Shown: positions 28,630 to 37,450 of the stretch, piece after piece
Numbering within the stretch: position 1 is the first letter of the stretch
Layout: each line of letters begins with the position of its first letter
Assembly (NCBI RefSeq): GCF_018342475.1
Contig: NZ_JAEMUD010000004.1
Coordinates: 62,001 to 126,000 of the forward strand
DNA: 64,000 nucleotides
Direction of reading: 5' to 3'
Source: Parachlamydia sp. AcF125
Lineage (GTDB): Bacteria > Chlamydiota > Chlamydiia > Chlamydiales > Parachlamydiaceae
The notes under the pieces: generated by a model
Databases searched by the model: none
Seen by the model: only the letters and a program-made list of their open reading frames with translations
What the model was told of the DNA's origin: nothing
Program-made: the position numbers and the translations under genes

Positions 28630-29331
28630 ATGTGTGACTCTCCAGAGCTAGGCATCCGGCAGAAAGAAATGATTCATTATCATTGTCATTTTTCTAAAGA
28701 GCATCTCGTCCAACATCTTCTCGCACAAGCAAGCGAGCAGCGGCTTAGAAGAGAACTAAAAGTAATACAAACCTGCTTAGAGTTTTTCAGTTCTCAAATC
28801 CGATCGAGTCAAATCTCTTTTTCCCCAAAGCTTCAAACAATTTTAATAGACTCTTTTAAAAACGATTATCAACTATTTGAAGCAGTGTTTGAACAAGCTA
28901 AGCTTCAAAGCCCCTCTTTGAATGCCCTAAGGGAACAGGTCAACAGGCTATTTTTCGAAACAATGCGAGATGTCTCAAATCTATCTACATCTCCTCACGT
29001 TCTATCTGCTAGTCCATTGCCCTCCTCCACACCCACTTCAGCGATTCATTATCACCCCCTTTCTCAATTACCGGAGGTCCTAGGGAAAACTTTAACCTGC
29101 CGCGATTTTTTGTCTGCAACTCTCAAGACATACACAGTGGAGCAAAAAAAATCGGGGGAAAAAGAAAATGAGGTTCTCAAACGCGCAAACTCCCACCAGG
29201 AAAGCAAAGGTTTAGCTTTTAGCAGGGAAGAAGAAAGACAATCCAATGGCGAGCGCGCGGCATTTCCAAATTGGCCAGCAAAGTCAGGCTATAGCCTCCC
29301 ACCATGCTCAGACTCTCCCCCCTCAAGCTAA
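28630..29331 (+). CDS. Unrecognised protein (233 aa)
   Basis: I do not recognise this gene. The ATG-initiated product has a helical N-terminal half (about residues 15-120, with many Gln, Leu and Arg) and a Ser/Pro-rich linker (about 122-145). Its C terminus becomes Glu/Lys-rich and then, in the last 25 residues, oddly Pro/Ser-rich. No ribosome-binding site is obvious. The last 85 bases overlap another frame (29246-29554) whose codon use looks more natural there. The two may therefore be one gene broken by a frameshift between about 29216 and 29331. The composition suits a secreted chlamydial protein, but nothing proves it. Confidence 0.55.
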   Translation: MCDSPELGIRQKEMIHYHCHFSKEHLVQHLLAQASEQRLRRELKVIQTCLEFFSSQIRSSQISFSPKLQTILIDSFKNDYQLFEAVFEQAKLQSPSLNALREQVNRLFFETMRDVSNLSTSPHVLSASPLPSSTPTSAIHYHPLSQLPEVLGKTLTCRDFLSATLKTYTVEQKKSGEKENEVLKRANSHQESKGLAFSREEERQSNGERAAFPNWPAKSGYSLPPCSDSPPSS

Positions 29332-29554
29332 AAGAAGAAGAACCTTCCTTCCTTCTCCATCCTCAAAGCCATTCAAAAGAACTTATGCAAATTCGGAAAA
29401 TTTCCAGTTTATCCGTGTCGATCCCAAATCGTTTGAAAAGCCCCAGAAAGCAACAGCAAGGGGCACGTCTAACAAATCAGACATTAGATATATTTTAAAT
29501 TTTAAAGATAATGAAGATCAAGAAAACCAGAAGCCTCTCCGGCCTAGGACTTAA
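29246..29554 (+). CDS. Unrecognised protein, or C-terminal part of the preceding gene
   Basis: This 102-residue, ATG-initiated frame is basic and rich in Ser, Gln and Lys (it contains PPQAKRRRTF). It overlaps the end of the preceding gene in another frame and has no ribosome-binding site. The frame is open upstream to about 29216, so a single-base indel would fuse it to the 233-residue protein and give a product of about 300 residues. A perfect 9-bp hairpin follows its stop, as expected at the true end of a gene. Confidence 0.4.
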   Translation: MASARHFQIGQQSQAIASHHAQTLPPQAKRRRTFLPSPSSKPFKRTYANSENFQFIRVDPKSFEKPQKATARGTSNKSDIRYILNFKDNEDQENQKPLRPRT

Positions 29555-29561
29555 ACAAAAT

Positions 29562-29590
29562 GTAACGTTCTCATTAGCTGGGAACGTTAC
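29562..29590 (+). terminator. Hairpin between convergent genes
   Basis: A perfect 9-bp stem, GTAACGTTC/GAACGTTAC, with an 11-nt loop lies between the convergent genes and overlaps the last codon of the minus-strand gene. A weak T-rich tail follows on the plus strand (CCAAAATTTTT). Confidence 0.5.
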
Positions 29591-30567
29591 TCCAAAATTT
29601 TTACGAATTGCTGAATAGCTAGATCTTGCGCTGAAATCCGCTCTGTAGGGGACTTTCGATTTCGCGCTTGTAAGACTTTTTTTATCTCTGCTTCTTGCCT
29701 ATCTAAATCTAAATGATGAAAAAAGTCAGCGCTAATTAAAAGCATATCGCGAAAGTCTTCTTCTGTTTGAAGAATAGAAGCCCCTTTTTTGGCCAACTTT
29801 ACAAAAGCTTCTTTCTCTCCATCTTGCACCAAGAAGGTCAAAATTTCAAAAATAAACTCCAAATCTGGCTTTGTCATGATTTTTTTAATGAGCTGCCGCA
29901 CTTGTAAATTGGCAGTATGGCTATCAGTCACGGCTAAAATGCGCGTTGTTAAAAACTCAAACCACTTATCATCTTTAATGTATTTTTGAAACCCTTCTAT
30001 CAACTCAGAGGCATAAGCATAATTGTGATGATCAATTTGCTCAGCGATAAAGTCATATAAGAAACTTTCGATATCATTCGCACAGGTATTCGTCACTAAT
30101 TCGAAAACCTCTAGAGGCTTTCCTCCCCTATCCACGTTTTCATCTAGGATGACTTGCAGATTTGCTAAAACATCTTGCATGCCTTCTTCTTGATCAAGGT
30201 GGCCCTGATCGTAAAGATAAATTTGATGATCTAATTCGTCGCAAAAAGTGGAAAGACAGGGTTTTTCCGGGATAAGTCTACGCCATAACTCAAAAAGCAA
30301 TAAGTAAATTTGATCTTCATCTTCATGAGAAATCTCCGCTTCTCCCAGAAGCTCATCCGTTAAATCTTCCGGAGTGTCGCAATGCTCAGCTAAGGCGATA
30401 AAGCTCACTTTATCTAGCTCCACTTGCTTGGCTTGCAATCGCTTAAAAATTTCAACCATCGGAAGGGCACGGTAATCTTCCACTTGCCAAGCCATAACTT
30501 TTAAATTTGGCTCAAGCAACCAATTCATCCGCAATAAATTATATAAAGCTTTCCGCTCTACTTGCAT
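29587..30567 (-). CDS. Conserved-looking acidic helical protein (326 aa)
   Basis: I do not recognise this protein. It is a 326-residue, ATG-initiated, markedly acidic product that is helical throughout. It has no signal peptide, transmembrane segment or catalytic motif, and its regular helix pairs suggest a TPR- or HEAT-like fold. Codon use and the intact frame support a real gene. It converges with the preceding plus-strand genes and probably has its own promoter in the 260-bp region upstream. Confidence 0.75.
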   Translation of the reverse strand: MQVERKALYNLLRMNWLLEPNLKVMAWQVEDYRALPMVEIFKRLQAKQVELDKVSFIALAEHCDTPEDLTDELLGEAEISHEDEDQIYLLLFELWRRLIPEKPCLSTFCDELDHQIYLYDQGHLDQEEGMQDVLANLQVILDENVDRGGKPLEVFELVTNTCANDIESFLYDFIAEQIDHHNYAYASELIEGFQKYIKDDKWFEFLTTRILAVTDSHTANLQVRQLIKKIMTKPDLEFIFEILTFLVQDGEKEAFVKLAKKGASILQTEEDFRDMLLISADFFHHLDLDRQEAEIKKVLQARNRKSPTERISAQDLAIQQFVKILE

Positions 30568-30686
30568 CTAAACGACTCTACGTAAATATTCATCAACTTG
30601 CTTATAAACTGAGATGTGAAGTTTTCTTCCCCAGCTTCATTTGCTTTTAACTTAACTTTCAGGCTATTTTCTGTAAAAAACCCTTT

Positions 30687-30833
30687 ATGCCTGTCAAAAT
30701 CCCTCTAAGCTACCAGAAGCAAAAACACCAAGCTCAGGTTTATAAGTATAGCCCACTCAATGCATTTGAGCAATATCTTAAATCTCGAAATCAAAAATTT
30801 TTAAATTATTTAAGTTCTTTTATACCTATCTAA
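30687..30833 (+). CDS. Possible 48-aa small protein
   Basis: An ATG-initiated frame of 48 codons begins MPVKIPLSYQKQ and is basic, Tyr- and Gln-rich and protein-like. It overlaps the end of the convergent batE-like gene by 4 nt. No ribosome-binding site precedes it and no homologue is recognised, so it could be chance. Confidence 0.25.
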   Translation: MPVKIPLSYQKQKHQAQVYKYSPLNAFEQYLKSRNQKFLNYLSSFIPI

Positions 30834-31648
30834 CGGTATGGCTCGATAAGTTGCATATCTATAGCCTGGGTATATCCAACTTCTCCCTGGGAAGTGGCGA
30901 TTTTGATCCAACCCTTTTTGCTGAAGTCAAGTACTTCCACTTTTGACCCTGCTATTAAGGGATCTTCCCGCACTTTTGCATATTGCGCTCCCGCCTCTCG
31001 AAAAAGAAAAGTGGGGTGGGTAACAATCGCATCGACCGAAGAGAAAAAACGGGAGTAAAGAGCACTTCCAAGTAAGATTAAAGCCACTGTTGCTAGGCAC
31101 CCACAAAGGGAATGGATCCCAGGATAAGGGTACCATATGAATAAGGAGAGACAACCGGTGATCAAAATAAGAGACAGGGATAACCCCTGTAGCCTAGTAG
31201 GTAAAGGCCATTTATGAAAAAAAACGAGAGATTGAAAAACATTGACTCGGTGCGGGGTGCTTTCAATCTCTAACTTTTGCCGGCTTATTCTTAAATTTTC
31301 TTCCGCTTTAACTGGATCGGAAAGTAAATTTAACGCTTTTTCATAGTATAAGATAGCTAAGGGGTATTCGCTCAGTTGAAAATAGGTATTTCCCAGATTA
31401 TAGTAAAGCTTCCCATTTCCATAAAGGGGATGATAAGTTACTTCTAATTGTAAATACCCTTCCAAAGCTTGGTTAAACGCTTTTTTTCTTTCACTTAAAG
31501 TCGTTGCCCGTTCACCTGCCTGATACGCATTTTCAACTTTACTTAAGTCTTTTTGCAAATTTTCTCGAATCAAAAAAAGCCCATTCGCCAACACTGCGAC
31601 GAGAAGCAAAGCTGCGATTCCTATCCTTTTTAAATTTTTTGGCAACAT
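30830..31648 (-). CDS. batE: BatE-like TPR and SH3-type protein
   Basis: The 272-residue protein has an N-terminal transmembrane helix (about residues 11-27). TPR units follow, including YYNLGNTYFQLSEYPLAILYYEKAL (about 82-106, about 20 positions conserved). Two further hydrophobic helices (about 160-205) come next, and a C-terminal bacterial SH3-like domain ends it (KVREDPLIAGSKVEVLD, then GWIKI). This layout matches BatE proteins of Bacteroidetes and other phyla. It lies 1 nt after batD and is the last gene of the bat operon. The Bat complex has been linked to oxygen or stress tolerance; the molecular role is unsettled. Confidence 0.8.
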   Translation of the reverse strand: MLPKNLKRIGIAALLLVAVLANGLFLIRENLQKDLSKVENAYQAGERATTLSERKKAFNQALEGYLQLEVTYHPLYGNGKLYYNLGNTYFQLSEYPLAILYYEKALNLLSDPVKAEENLRISRQKLEIESTPHRVNVFQSLVFFHKWPLPTRLQGLSLSLILITGCLSLFIWYPYPGIHSLCGCLATVALILLGSALYSRFFSSVDAIVTHPTFLFREAGAQYAKVREDPLIAGSKVEVLDFSKKGWIKIATSQGEVGYTQAIDMQLIEPYR

Positions 31649-31649
31649 T

Positions 31650-33440
31650 TTATTTTATCCTGAGAAATAGGGCTTTCCCTTTCATCAGATTTTCTTCCAC
31701 AGAAACTTTTGGATGATTGGAAAAACGCATTTTTTCAATTTGCATCAAAAACTCTTTTACCTCTCCTATAATACCTTCTTGAGGAAGTGAGCTACAATTC
31801 ATGGCTTCTTTAGAAATTTTTTCCTTTTCTACTAAACGTGTTAACAAGGCGCGGGTTAATAACGAAAAACAAAGGTCGCTCTGACTTCTGCTTCCTAAGG
31901 CCTCTTTCAAAATTTCCTCGCTGGGGTCAAGGGATGGTTGCCGTTCTGATTCCGCTAAATGTTTCTTCAAGTGAAGTTGAAATAACACTAAGCCGATTCC
32001 TACTGGAATTAAAAGAAGTGACCACCAGGTTGCTAAAAATCTGTTATCTAGGTCAGATCTTGATAATCGCTCATTTCCCTGAATTTCAATTTCCATAGGT
32101 TTAGCATTCAACGGGTTCCAAGCCTCTTTTGAGTTGACCAGTTTTTTTTCTTGATCCTCTAGAGGAGCGTCTATGACACTTAAGGGAATAGGGCTAGAAC
32201 GCTTAATCTGATAGGTCTGGGTCGTAGGATTAAACGAAGAAAATTCAATACTGGGAATTTCATGCACAAGCCCAGATAAAGGTCGCATTTCGGCCATAAA
32301 CACAAGCGTGCCTCCTTGGACTTTTCCTGTATCTATTAAATCACTTTGACTAAATAGCCCCTCAAAACCTGGTTGGCAACATAGGTCGGGTAATTTGACA
32401 GTGGATAAATCCCCTTTACCTGCAACTTGGATCGATAATTGAATTTTATCTCCTACTCGAACCTTTGAGGGAGTTAACATTTTTACTGTGTAGGTGAAAT
32501 CGCCAATTGCCCCGTTAAAAGACTTTGGGGCCGTTTCTTGGGGCAATGCATTCACCACTACTGATACAAGAGGGGCCTGAGCTTTTAAAAGCTGTTTTTG
32601 CCGCCCTGCATAGCCTTCGATCAAAGAGGGCCCATACACATATTTTCCCGGTTTGACAGCTTCAACCTCCTGCAAAATTTCCCTAATGCTAAAATTGCCT
32701 TCCGTGTGATCATGAATTTGCTTACTCCCTACCTTGCGCATCCCGCTTGCCTCTAGCATGGGAACAACTTCCTTGGTTAGCTCGATATCTGTATTAAAAA
32801 TATAGCGATAAACTAAATAAGTACGCTCTCCCGGAAACAAAGTCGATTTTCCTTGCACAAAAGCCTCCAACCTTAAAATAGGGGGGCCAGTTTCAGGCTG
32901 TACAGTTCCAGAAGACACGGAAGGGAGAGGTGACGATAAAGGTTTTGAAGCATCCGCGCTATGAACTTCGTAAGAAGAAAGAGTGGATTGATACTTTTTC
33001 CCCCCAATCACCACTTGAATACGAGGAAGAACGTAAAGGCCTTTTTCCTGGGGATCTAAAGTAAAATAATAAACAGAAATCACAAGAGGGCTTTCTTGAG
33101 AAATTTTAACAGTGCGCTGAAATTGAACCTTTAGAGGGATTCTCCCATCTAACATAAAGCTTTCGGTATCTACAGCTGACTGAGAGTTATGGGTGATCAT
33201 CACAGTCCCGGGCAATGACTGTCCTGCAAAAGCTCTATCTCTTTCAATCTCTGCAGACACTTTCACCTCTTCTCCAGGGTTAAGGGAGCAAATTCCTAAA
33301 AAAAAGAGGAAGAGCAATCCCCTTAACCTAGACAGGTGTATTCCGAAACCTCGCCTGCACACTAAAAGGGTGTTGTTTGTCATCTTTAACGCTAGTTGTT
33401 TAAAGGCAAACAATTTTTGAAAGAAGTCCACTCTTACCAT
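31650..33440 (-). CDS. batD: BatD-like protein
   Basis: The 596-residue BatD-type protein has a hydrophobic N-terminal signal segment (about residues 35-55). Repeated beta-sandwich domains with family phrases follow (ERDRAFAGQSLPGTVMI, DFTYTVKMLTPSKVRVGD, KLPDL). One transmembrane helix lies near residue 480-500, and a cytoplasmic helical tail ends the protein. The ATG overlaps the last codons of the upstream TPR gene by 7 nt. In other bacteria BatD works with the VWA proteins BatA and BatB in the membrane. Confidence 0.87.
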   Translation of the reverse strand: MVRVDFFQKLFAFKQLALKMTNNTLLVCRRGFGIHLSRLRGLLFLFFLGICSLNPGEEVKVSAEIERDRAFAGQSLPGTVMITHNSQSAVDTESFMLDGRIPLKVQFQRTVKISQESPLVISVYYFTLDPQEKGLYVLPRIQVVIGGKKYQSTLSSYEVHSADASKPLSSPLPSVSSGTVQPETGPPILRLEAFVQGKSTLFPGERTYLVYRYIFNTDIELTKEVVPMLEASGMRKVGSKQIHDHTEGNFSIREILQEVEAVKPGKYVYGPSLIEGYAGRQKQLLKAQAPLVSVVVNALPQETAPKSFNGAIGDFTYTVKMLTPSKVRVGDKIQLSIQVAGKGDLSTVKLPDLCCQPGFEGLFSQSDLIDTGKVQGGTLVFMAEMRPLSGLVHEIPSIEFSSFNPTTQTYQIKRSSPIPLSVIDAPLEDQEKKLVNSKEAWNPLNAKPMEIEIQGNERLSRSDLDNRFLATWWSLLLIPVGIGLVLFQLHLKKHLAESERQPSLDPSEEILKEALGSRSQSDLCFSLLTRALLTRLVEKEKISKEAMNCSSLPQEGIIGEVKEFLMQIEKMRFSNHPKVSVEENLMKGKALFLRIK

Positions 33441-35158
33441 GGTTTTTCTCCTTGGTTAAGAGGCGTTGGAGTGTAGGCTTGTCTTAAGGCGCGATCGCTT
33501 TTTTCCATTTCTTGGGCCATTTTGAATACCTGTTTAATCTTCTGCTCTGCAGGCTGCATGGAAAAGTTTTTTTCTTGCTTCTGTTTTTGGACCTGCTCCA
33601 AGTTTTTTAGCTTTTCTAATGCGATAAACCAATCTTTTGCAGCCTGTTCCTGTAAAGAGCTGGCTCTTGCAGAAAGAGGGCTCTCCTCTTGTAGAATTTT
33701 TGCTGCCGCAAGAGCTTTTTGATAACCCTTACCCACGAAAGACAGGATATCTTTCCACTCTTTTTCGGAAAATGGATTAGAAGTTTCTTTTTGCTGCATT
33801 TTAGTCACAGCCTCTAAAAAAAGGGAAATGACCGCAACTGTGTCTGCTTGCCTATTGCGTACATTTTTTTGAACGTCTTCTAATGAGCCTTGCATTTTTT
33901 GTTGGAGCTGATTGAGTTTAAGAGCAAAACGCTGTTTTTCAATGGCTTTTTTTAAAATTTCAATCGGATCCTCTACCTGTGGAGGCGAATTCATCCTAAC
34001 AATCAAATCTTTTAATTCCTCTCCTGCTTCTTCAAAGAAAAATCGCCCTAGAAGGGAATGCTTTTCCTTCAGAAAGGACACACTTTTTGCTAAGTCTTCG
34101 GTAGATTTTTGTAAAGCTTCCCCCCTATCTTCTCTCCCCTGCCCTTGCACTTGCTTTTGCTCTTCCAGTAAGCTTGCCGCTTCCCAAGTGGATAAAGGGT
34201 CTTGCCATTCTAAACTTTGGTAGGCATGCTTGAGCCTTTGCAATAGCGCCATAAAGGGCTGCTTCTTCCAAATTTGTTGCCAAAGGTCTTGCAAGCTTTT
34301 TTCGGCAAGGCGCATAGATTCCAGGCTTTTTTTCCACTCCTCTTTTTGCATAAAAGCAAGCCCCTGCATAAAATTCTGATAAGACTGATCGAAGAGAGGG
34401 GAAGAGGCTTTTTCAAAAAATGCCCGCATAGATTCCCATAAGGGCAGCCAAGATTGCGCATTTGCCGAAAACCATGTTTTGTAAGCTTCCCTCTGAGCAG
34501 GTGAAAACGCCTTTTCTTCTAAAAAATAGAGGTCTTGGCTAATAGCTTTTATGCCCACTAATAGAAGGGGCACCCCCTTTTCTACCGAAGAAGAAAAAAG
34601 CTGTCTTTGCTGGTTATTTTCAATTGCCAAAGCGAGATAAATGCGAGCTTCTCGCATAATCAAGCGAAGGTTTTCTGACATCTCGCAAACTGAGCTTCCC
34701 TCTATCCGTTGTAAGTCACAATCTGCTTTTTGAGCGTCTTGAAGACCCATAAGGGCATTCCTTAGAACATAGATTGGAGTAAAAGCTTCTTTTGTCCCAG
34801 CTTCATTTTCTAAAAGCTGCCCCCCCTGAAATAAGCGTGTGACGGCTAGATTGGTTTTCAGGGAACTCGCGAGTAAGGGGAAAGAAGTTTCTGAAGGAAC
34901 AATTTGTTGAAATTGAGATAGGGCCTCATTCCATTTTTTTTGCGCTAATAAAGCATTCCCTTTGTTATATAATGCAATCTCTTTTTGCCAAGGCAAGAGG
35001 GGTAATTGTAAAATCTTTCCATATTCTTGATCGGCCTTTTGATAATCTCCTGCCATAAAAAATTGATTGGCAGTCTCTGTCTTAATTTCTGCCTCTGTTT
35101 TGGCATACAAGAGAGGGCCTCCAAAACAGAGGATCATCCAAATCGCCCATTTTTTCAT
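33434..35158 (-). CDS. TPR protein of the bat operon (BatC-like position)
   Basis: The 574-residue protein has a signal peptide (about residues 1-19, hydrophobic and ending LLYAKT). TPR-like units follow near the N terminus (QFFMAGDYQKADQEYGKIL, NKGNALLAQKKWNEALSQF). The rest is Lys/Gln-rich helix and coiled coil. It occupies the BatC slot between batB and batD but is much longer than usual BatC. It overlaps batB by ATGA (4 nt) and batD by 7 nt, so translation is coupled. A periplasmic adaptor role is inferred. Confidence 0.75.
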   Translation of the reverse strand: MKKWAIWMILCFGGPLLYAKTEAEIKTETANQFFMAGDYQKADQEYGKILQLPLLPWQKEIALYNKGNALLAQKKWNEALSQFQQIVPSETSFPLLASSLKTNLAVTRLFQGGQLLENEAGTKEAFTPIYVLRNALMGLQDAQKADCDLQRIEGSSVCEMSENLRLIMREARIYLALAIENNQQRQLFSSSVEKGVPLLLVGIKAISQDLYFLEEKAFSPAQREAYKTWFSANAQSWLPLWESMRAFFEKASSPLFDQSYQNFMQGLAFMQKEEWKKSLESMRLAEKSLQDLWQQIWKKQPFMALLQRLKHAYQSLEWQDPLSTWEAASLLEEQKQVQGQGREDRGEALQKSTEDLAKSVSFLKEKHSLLGRFFFEEAGEELKDLIVRMNSPPQVEDPIEILKKAIEKQRFALKLNQLQQKMQGSLEDVQKNVRNRQADTVAVISLFLEAVTKMQQKETSNPFSEKEWKDILSFVGKGYQKALAAAKILQEESPLSARASSLQEQAAKDWFIALEKLKNLEQVQKQKQEKNFSMQPAEQKIKQVFKMAQEMEKSDRALRQAYTPTPLNQGEKPW

Positions 35159-36243
35159 TGAGGTCCCCCTTTTCTTTGCTGGCGTACCATAGGAAAGCAG
35201 ATTTCAATTGCGAGAAAAAGAAGGGCAAATGAGAGTGGATATTGAAAATACAAGGTGTAAACTAATGTTTGAGAAGCTTCTTGTATGGTATTTTGGGAGG
35301 GCTTTTTTATCCATTCTTTAAGGTCCTCCTTTTTTATTTTTTTGAGGATTTCTTGCGCTATTGCTATAGAAGATTGCTGTTCTGCTAGGAGAGTTTCTCC
35401 CACAGCCTCTCCAATCTGCTTTAACCACCTATCTTCCCTTTTTGAATGAATTTTATTCCCCTGTATCAACAGGTCTGGAATTTCTCCCCCTTCTTTAGTT
35501 CCTATTCCAATAGTATAAATGCGCAATCTTTCTTTAAATTGAGCTTTTAGTTCCCCTAAAAGGGTTTTAAGATCTTTTGTTTTTTCTTCTTCTCCTCTAT
35601 CTTCTGTGTCTTCACCATCGCTTAACAAAATGGCTATCAGCTTTTGATCTTGAGAAAGCCCCTCCATTTCTTGTTGAATAGCTTTTACGGCATTCAAAAG
35701 ATTCGTTCCTACTGTATTTCCCTCATTCATTTGCATAGCGCGCACCATCAACCGCAAAAATAAGACGTCCATTGTAGCCGGCGATAGCCTTGTTGCTTGC
35801 CCTGCAAAGGCCCACAAAGACCCACTTTTCCCCTCAAGCTCTCGCGCTAATTCATCTATAATTTCTTTTCCATATTCAAAGCGGCTTTGATTGCGCATAT
35901 CTTTTACTTGCATAGAAGCAGAAGAATCTAGAATAAATTGCATTTGGTGAAGGGGAAGACCTTCTGAGGCTGTTGAAAGGGCTGTATGGGGAGCATAATG
36001 GCTATTACCTTTTGGTTGCATGAGAGCTAAAACAGCAGCAACCCACGCTAGGCACACTAAAGTTCCTTTAACCCATACGCTTAAAAGATCTCTTGGCAAC
36101 ATCACTTTTTGGAGGACTTTTGAATACCGTTTCATCACCGATAGGCGGTGACGTTGCAATGCTATTGAAGCTAAGATGAAGATAAAGACGCCAGGAAGTA
36201 AGAAAACAGCCTCAGGAAAATCAAATAAAATATCTTTTATCAT
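35155..36243 (-). CDS. batB: BatB-like von Willebrand factor A protein
   Basis: This VWA-domain membrane protein is flanked by transmembrane helices: two near the N terminus, and one near the C terminus with the stretch PLSFALLFLAIEICF. The metal-binding MIDAS motif DSSAS is intact (D106-S110), as is the second loop with GNTVGTNL and the LLSDGEDTED strand. The start is placed at ATG 36243 (362 residues). It overlaps the batA TGA by ATGA, whereas the longer TTG-initiated frame would run into batA. Confidence 0.88.
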   Translation of the reverse strand: MIKDILFDFPEAVFLLPGVFIFILASIALQRHRLSVMKRYSKVLQKVMLPRDLLSVWVKGTLVCLAWVAAVLALMQPKGNSHYAPHTALSTASEGLPLHQMQFILDSSASMQVKDMRNQSRFEYGKEIIDELARELEGKSGSLWAFAGQATRLSPATMDVLFLRLMVRAMQMNEGNTVGTNLLNAVKAIQQEMEGLSQDQKLIAILLSDGEDTEDRGEEEKTKDLKTLLGELKAQFKERLRIYTIGIGTKEGGEIPDLLIQGNKIHSKREDRWLKQIGEAVGETLLAEQQSSIAIAQEILKKIKKEDLKEWIKKPSQNTIQEASQTLVYTLYFQYPLSFALLFLAIEICFPMVRQQRKGGPQ

Positions 36244-37361
36244 GGGGCAGATCTCAGTAAAGAGGCCTCTAACAGAACGGCGAGAAAGAGACAAGCCAGC
36301 CCCGCGGCAATTAGATGAGGGTAGAGAGAAAACCTTTGGTAGTACATCGGTTGGTCATTTTTGCTCCAACCTGGCAACACGCTTTTTTCTAATTTATCTA
36401 TATCCGCATAAACGTTTTTAAGGTCTTCCATATGATCGAGCAAATAAAACTTGCCTCCCGTCCTCTCTGCCACTTTCTGCATCACCCTTCTTTCAGAACC
36501 ACATTCTTCTGAACCAATTCGAGGCTCTACATTGATGATATAGACTCTGACCCCTTGCTCTTCAGCATACTTTGCGGCATCCTCTAATTCAATGCTGCGA
36601 TACCGGTCTTCTCGATCGAGTGGATGGGGGTCTTGAAATCCATCTGTTACGATTAGCATGATTGCATTTTTAATGGTATAAGGGGAGGCTTCTTTAAGCT
36701 TTTGCGCGAAATGCTTTGTAGAAGCAATTAGATTGGCTGTTTTGAAAATGGCATACCCAATAGAGGTTCCATCTTCATCAGAATGTTTGACAGTCGAGAA
36801 TTGATCGAGTTGGTTGAGGATTGCTTGATGATCCAGGGTTAAAGGAGAAAGAACTTGGGCTGCCCTAGCAAAACCAATCAAGCCTATAAGATCGTGTGAA
36901 AGTCCGGCAAGCCCTTTAGCTGGATTTCCTTTCACAAAATCGCGCGTGATTTCTCTGATAAAATCGATTTTAGAAACTGACATTCTCCCTTTTTCCTCGG
37001 TGTCTATGGTTATTTTCTGAGCCATAGAACCCGACTGATCCAAAACCAGATAAATGGCGATTCCTTCCCGCGGGGTCCGGTCAAGCCGGTGGGCTTTCAG
37101 ATCTGGTTTTAAGGTATAGAAGTGAGGATCAATCCATGCCAAGGTTAAAAAAGCTAATGAGATGGCCTTTAACCAAAAAGGCACCTCTGCATATTTGACT
37201 CGCCACCCAGAAGACAAAGGCTTTATAGCAGCTACTTGGGAAAAAAAGAAACGAGGTTTTTGAGGAAGCTTTCCATTCTTCCATAAACTTAACAAAATGC
37301 CCCATGCCACAATAGCAAGTAAACTAGCTAAATAGCTGAATTCAAAGGAAGTGTCTTCCAT
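36240..37361 (-). CDS. batA: BatA-like von Willebrand factor A protein
   Basis: The 373-residue VWA protein has an N-terminal transmembrane helix (FSYLASLLAIVAWGILLSLW), a MIDAS motif DQSGS near residue 108, the GTSIGYAI threonine loop, the VTDGFQD strand and a C-terminal transmembrane helix. The start is set at ATG 37361, with GGAG about 11 nt upstream; the open frame extends to a GTG inside parB but that part is unsupported. It lies 89 nt after parB on the same strand and heads the bat operon. No MoxR ATPase or DUF58 gene, the usual partners, is present in the window. Confidence 0.88.
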   Translation of the reverse strand: MEDTSFEFSYLASLLAIVAWGILLSLWKNGKLPQKPRFFFSQVAAIKPLSSGWRVKYAEVPFWLKAISLAFLTLAWIDPHFYTLKPDLKAHRLDRTPREGIAIYLVLDQSGSMAQKITIDTEEKGRMSVSKIDFIREITRDFVKGNPAKGLAGLSHDLIGLIGFARAAQVLSPLTLDHQAILNQLDQFSTVKHSDEDGTSIGYAIFKTANLIASTKHFAQKLKEASPYTIKNAIMLIVTDGFQDPHPLDREDRYRSIELEDAAKYAEEQGVRVYIINVEPRIGSEECGSERRVMQKVAERTGGKFYLLDHMEDLKNVYADIDKLEKSVLPGWSKNDQPMYYQRFSLYPHLIAAGLACLFLAVLLEASLLRSAP

Positions 37362-37450
37362 ACCTGGACTCTCCACTTTTTGCCACAGACAAAAATTCAA
37401 ACTATAAAAATTAATTTGAGATGTTTTTGTCCCTCTCTTTCCCCCAAGAT

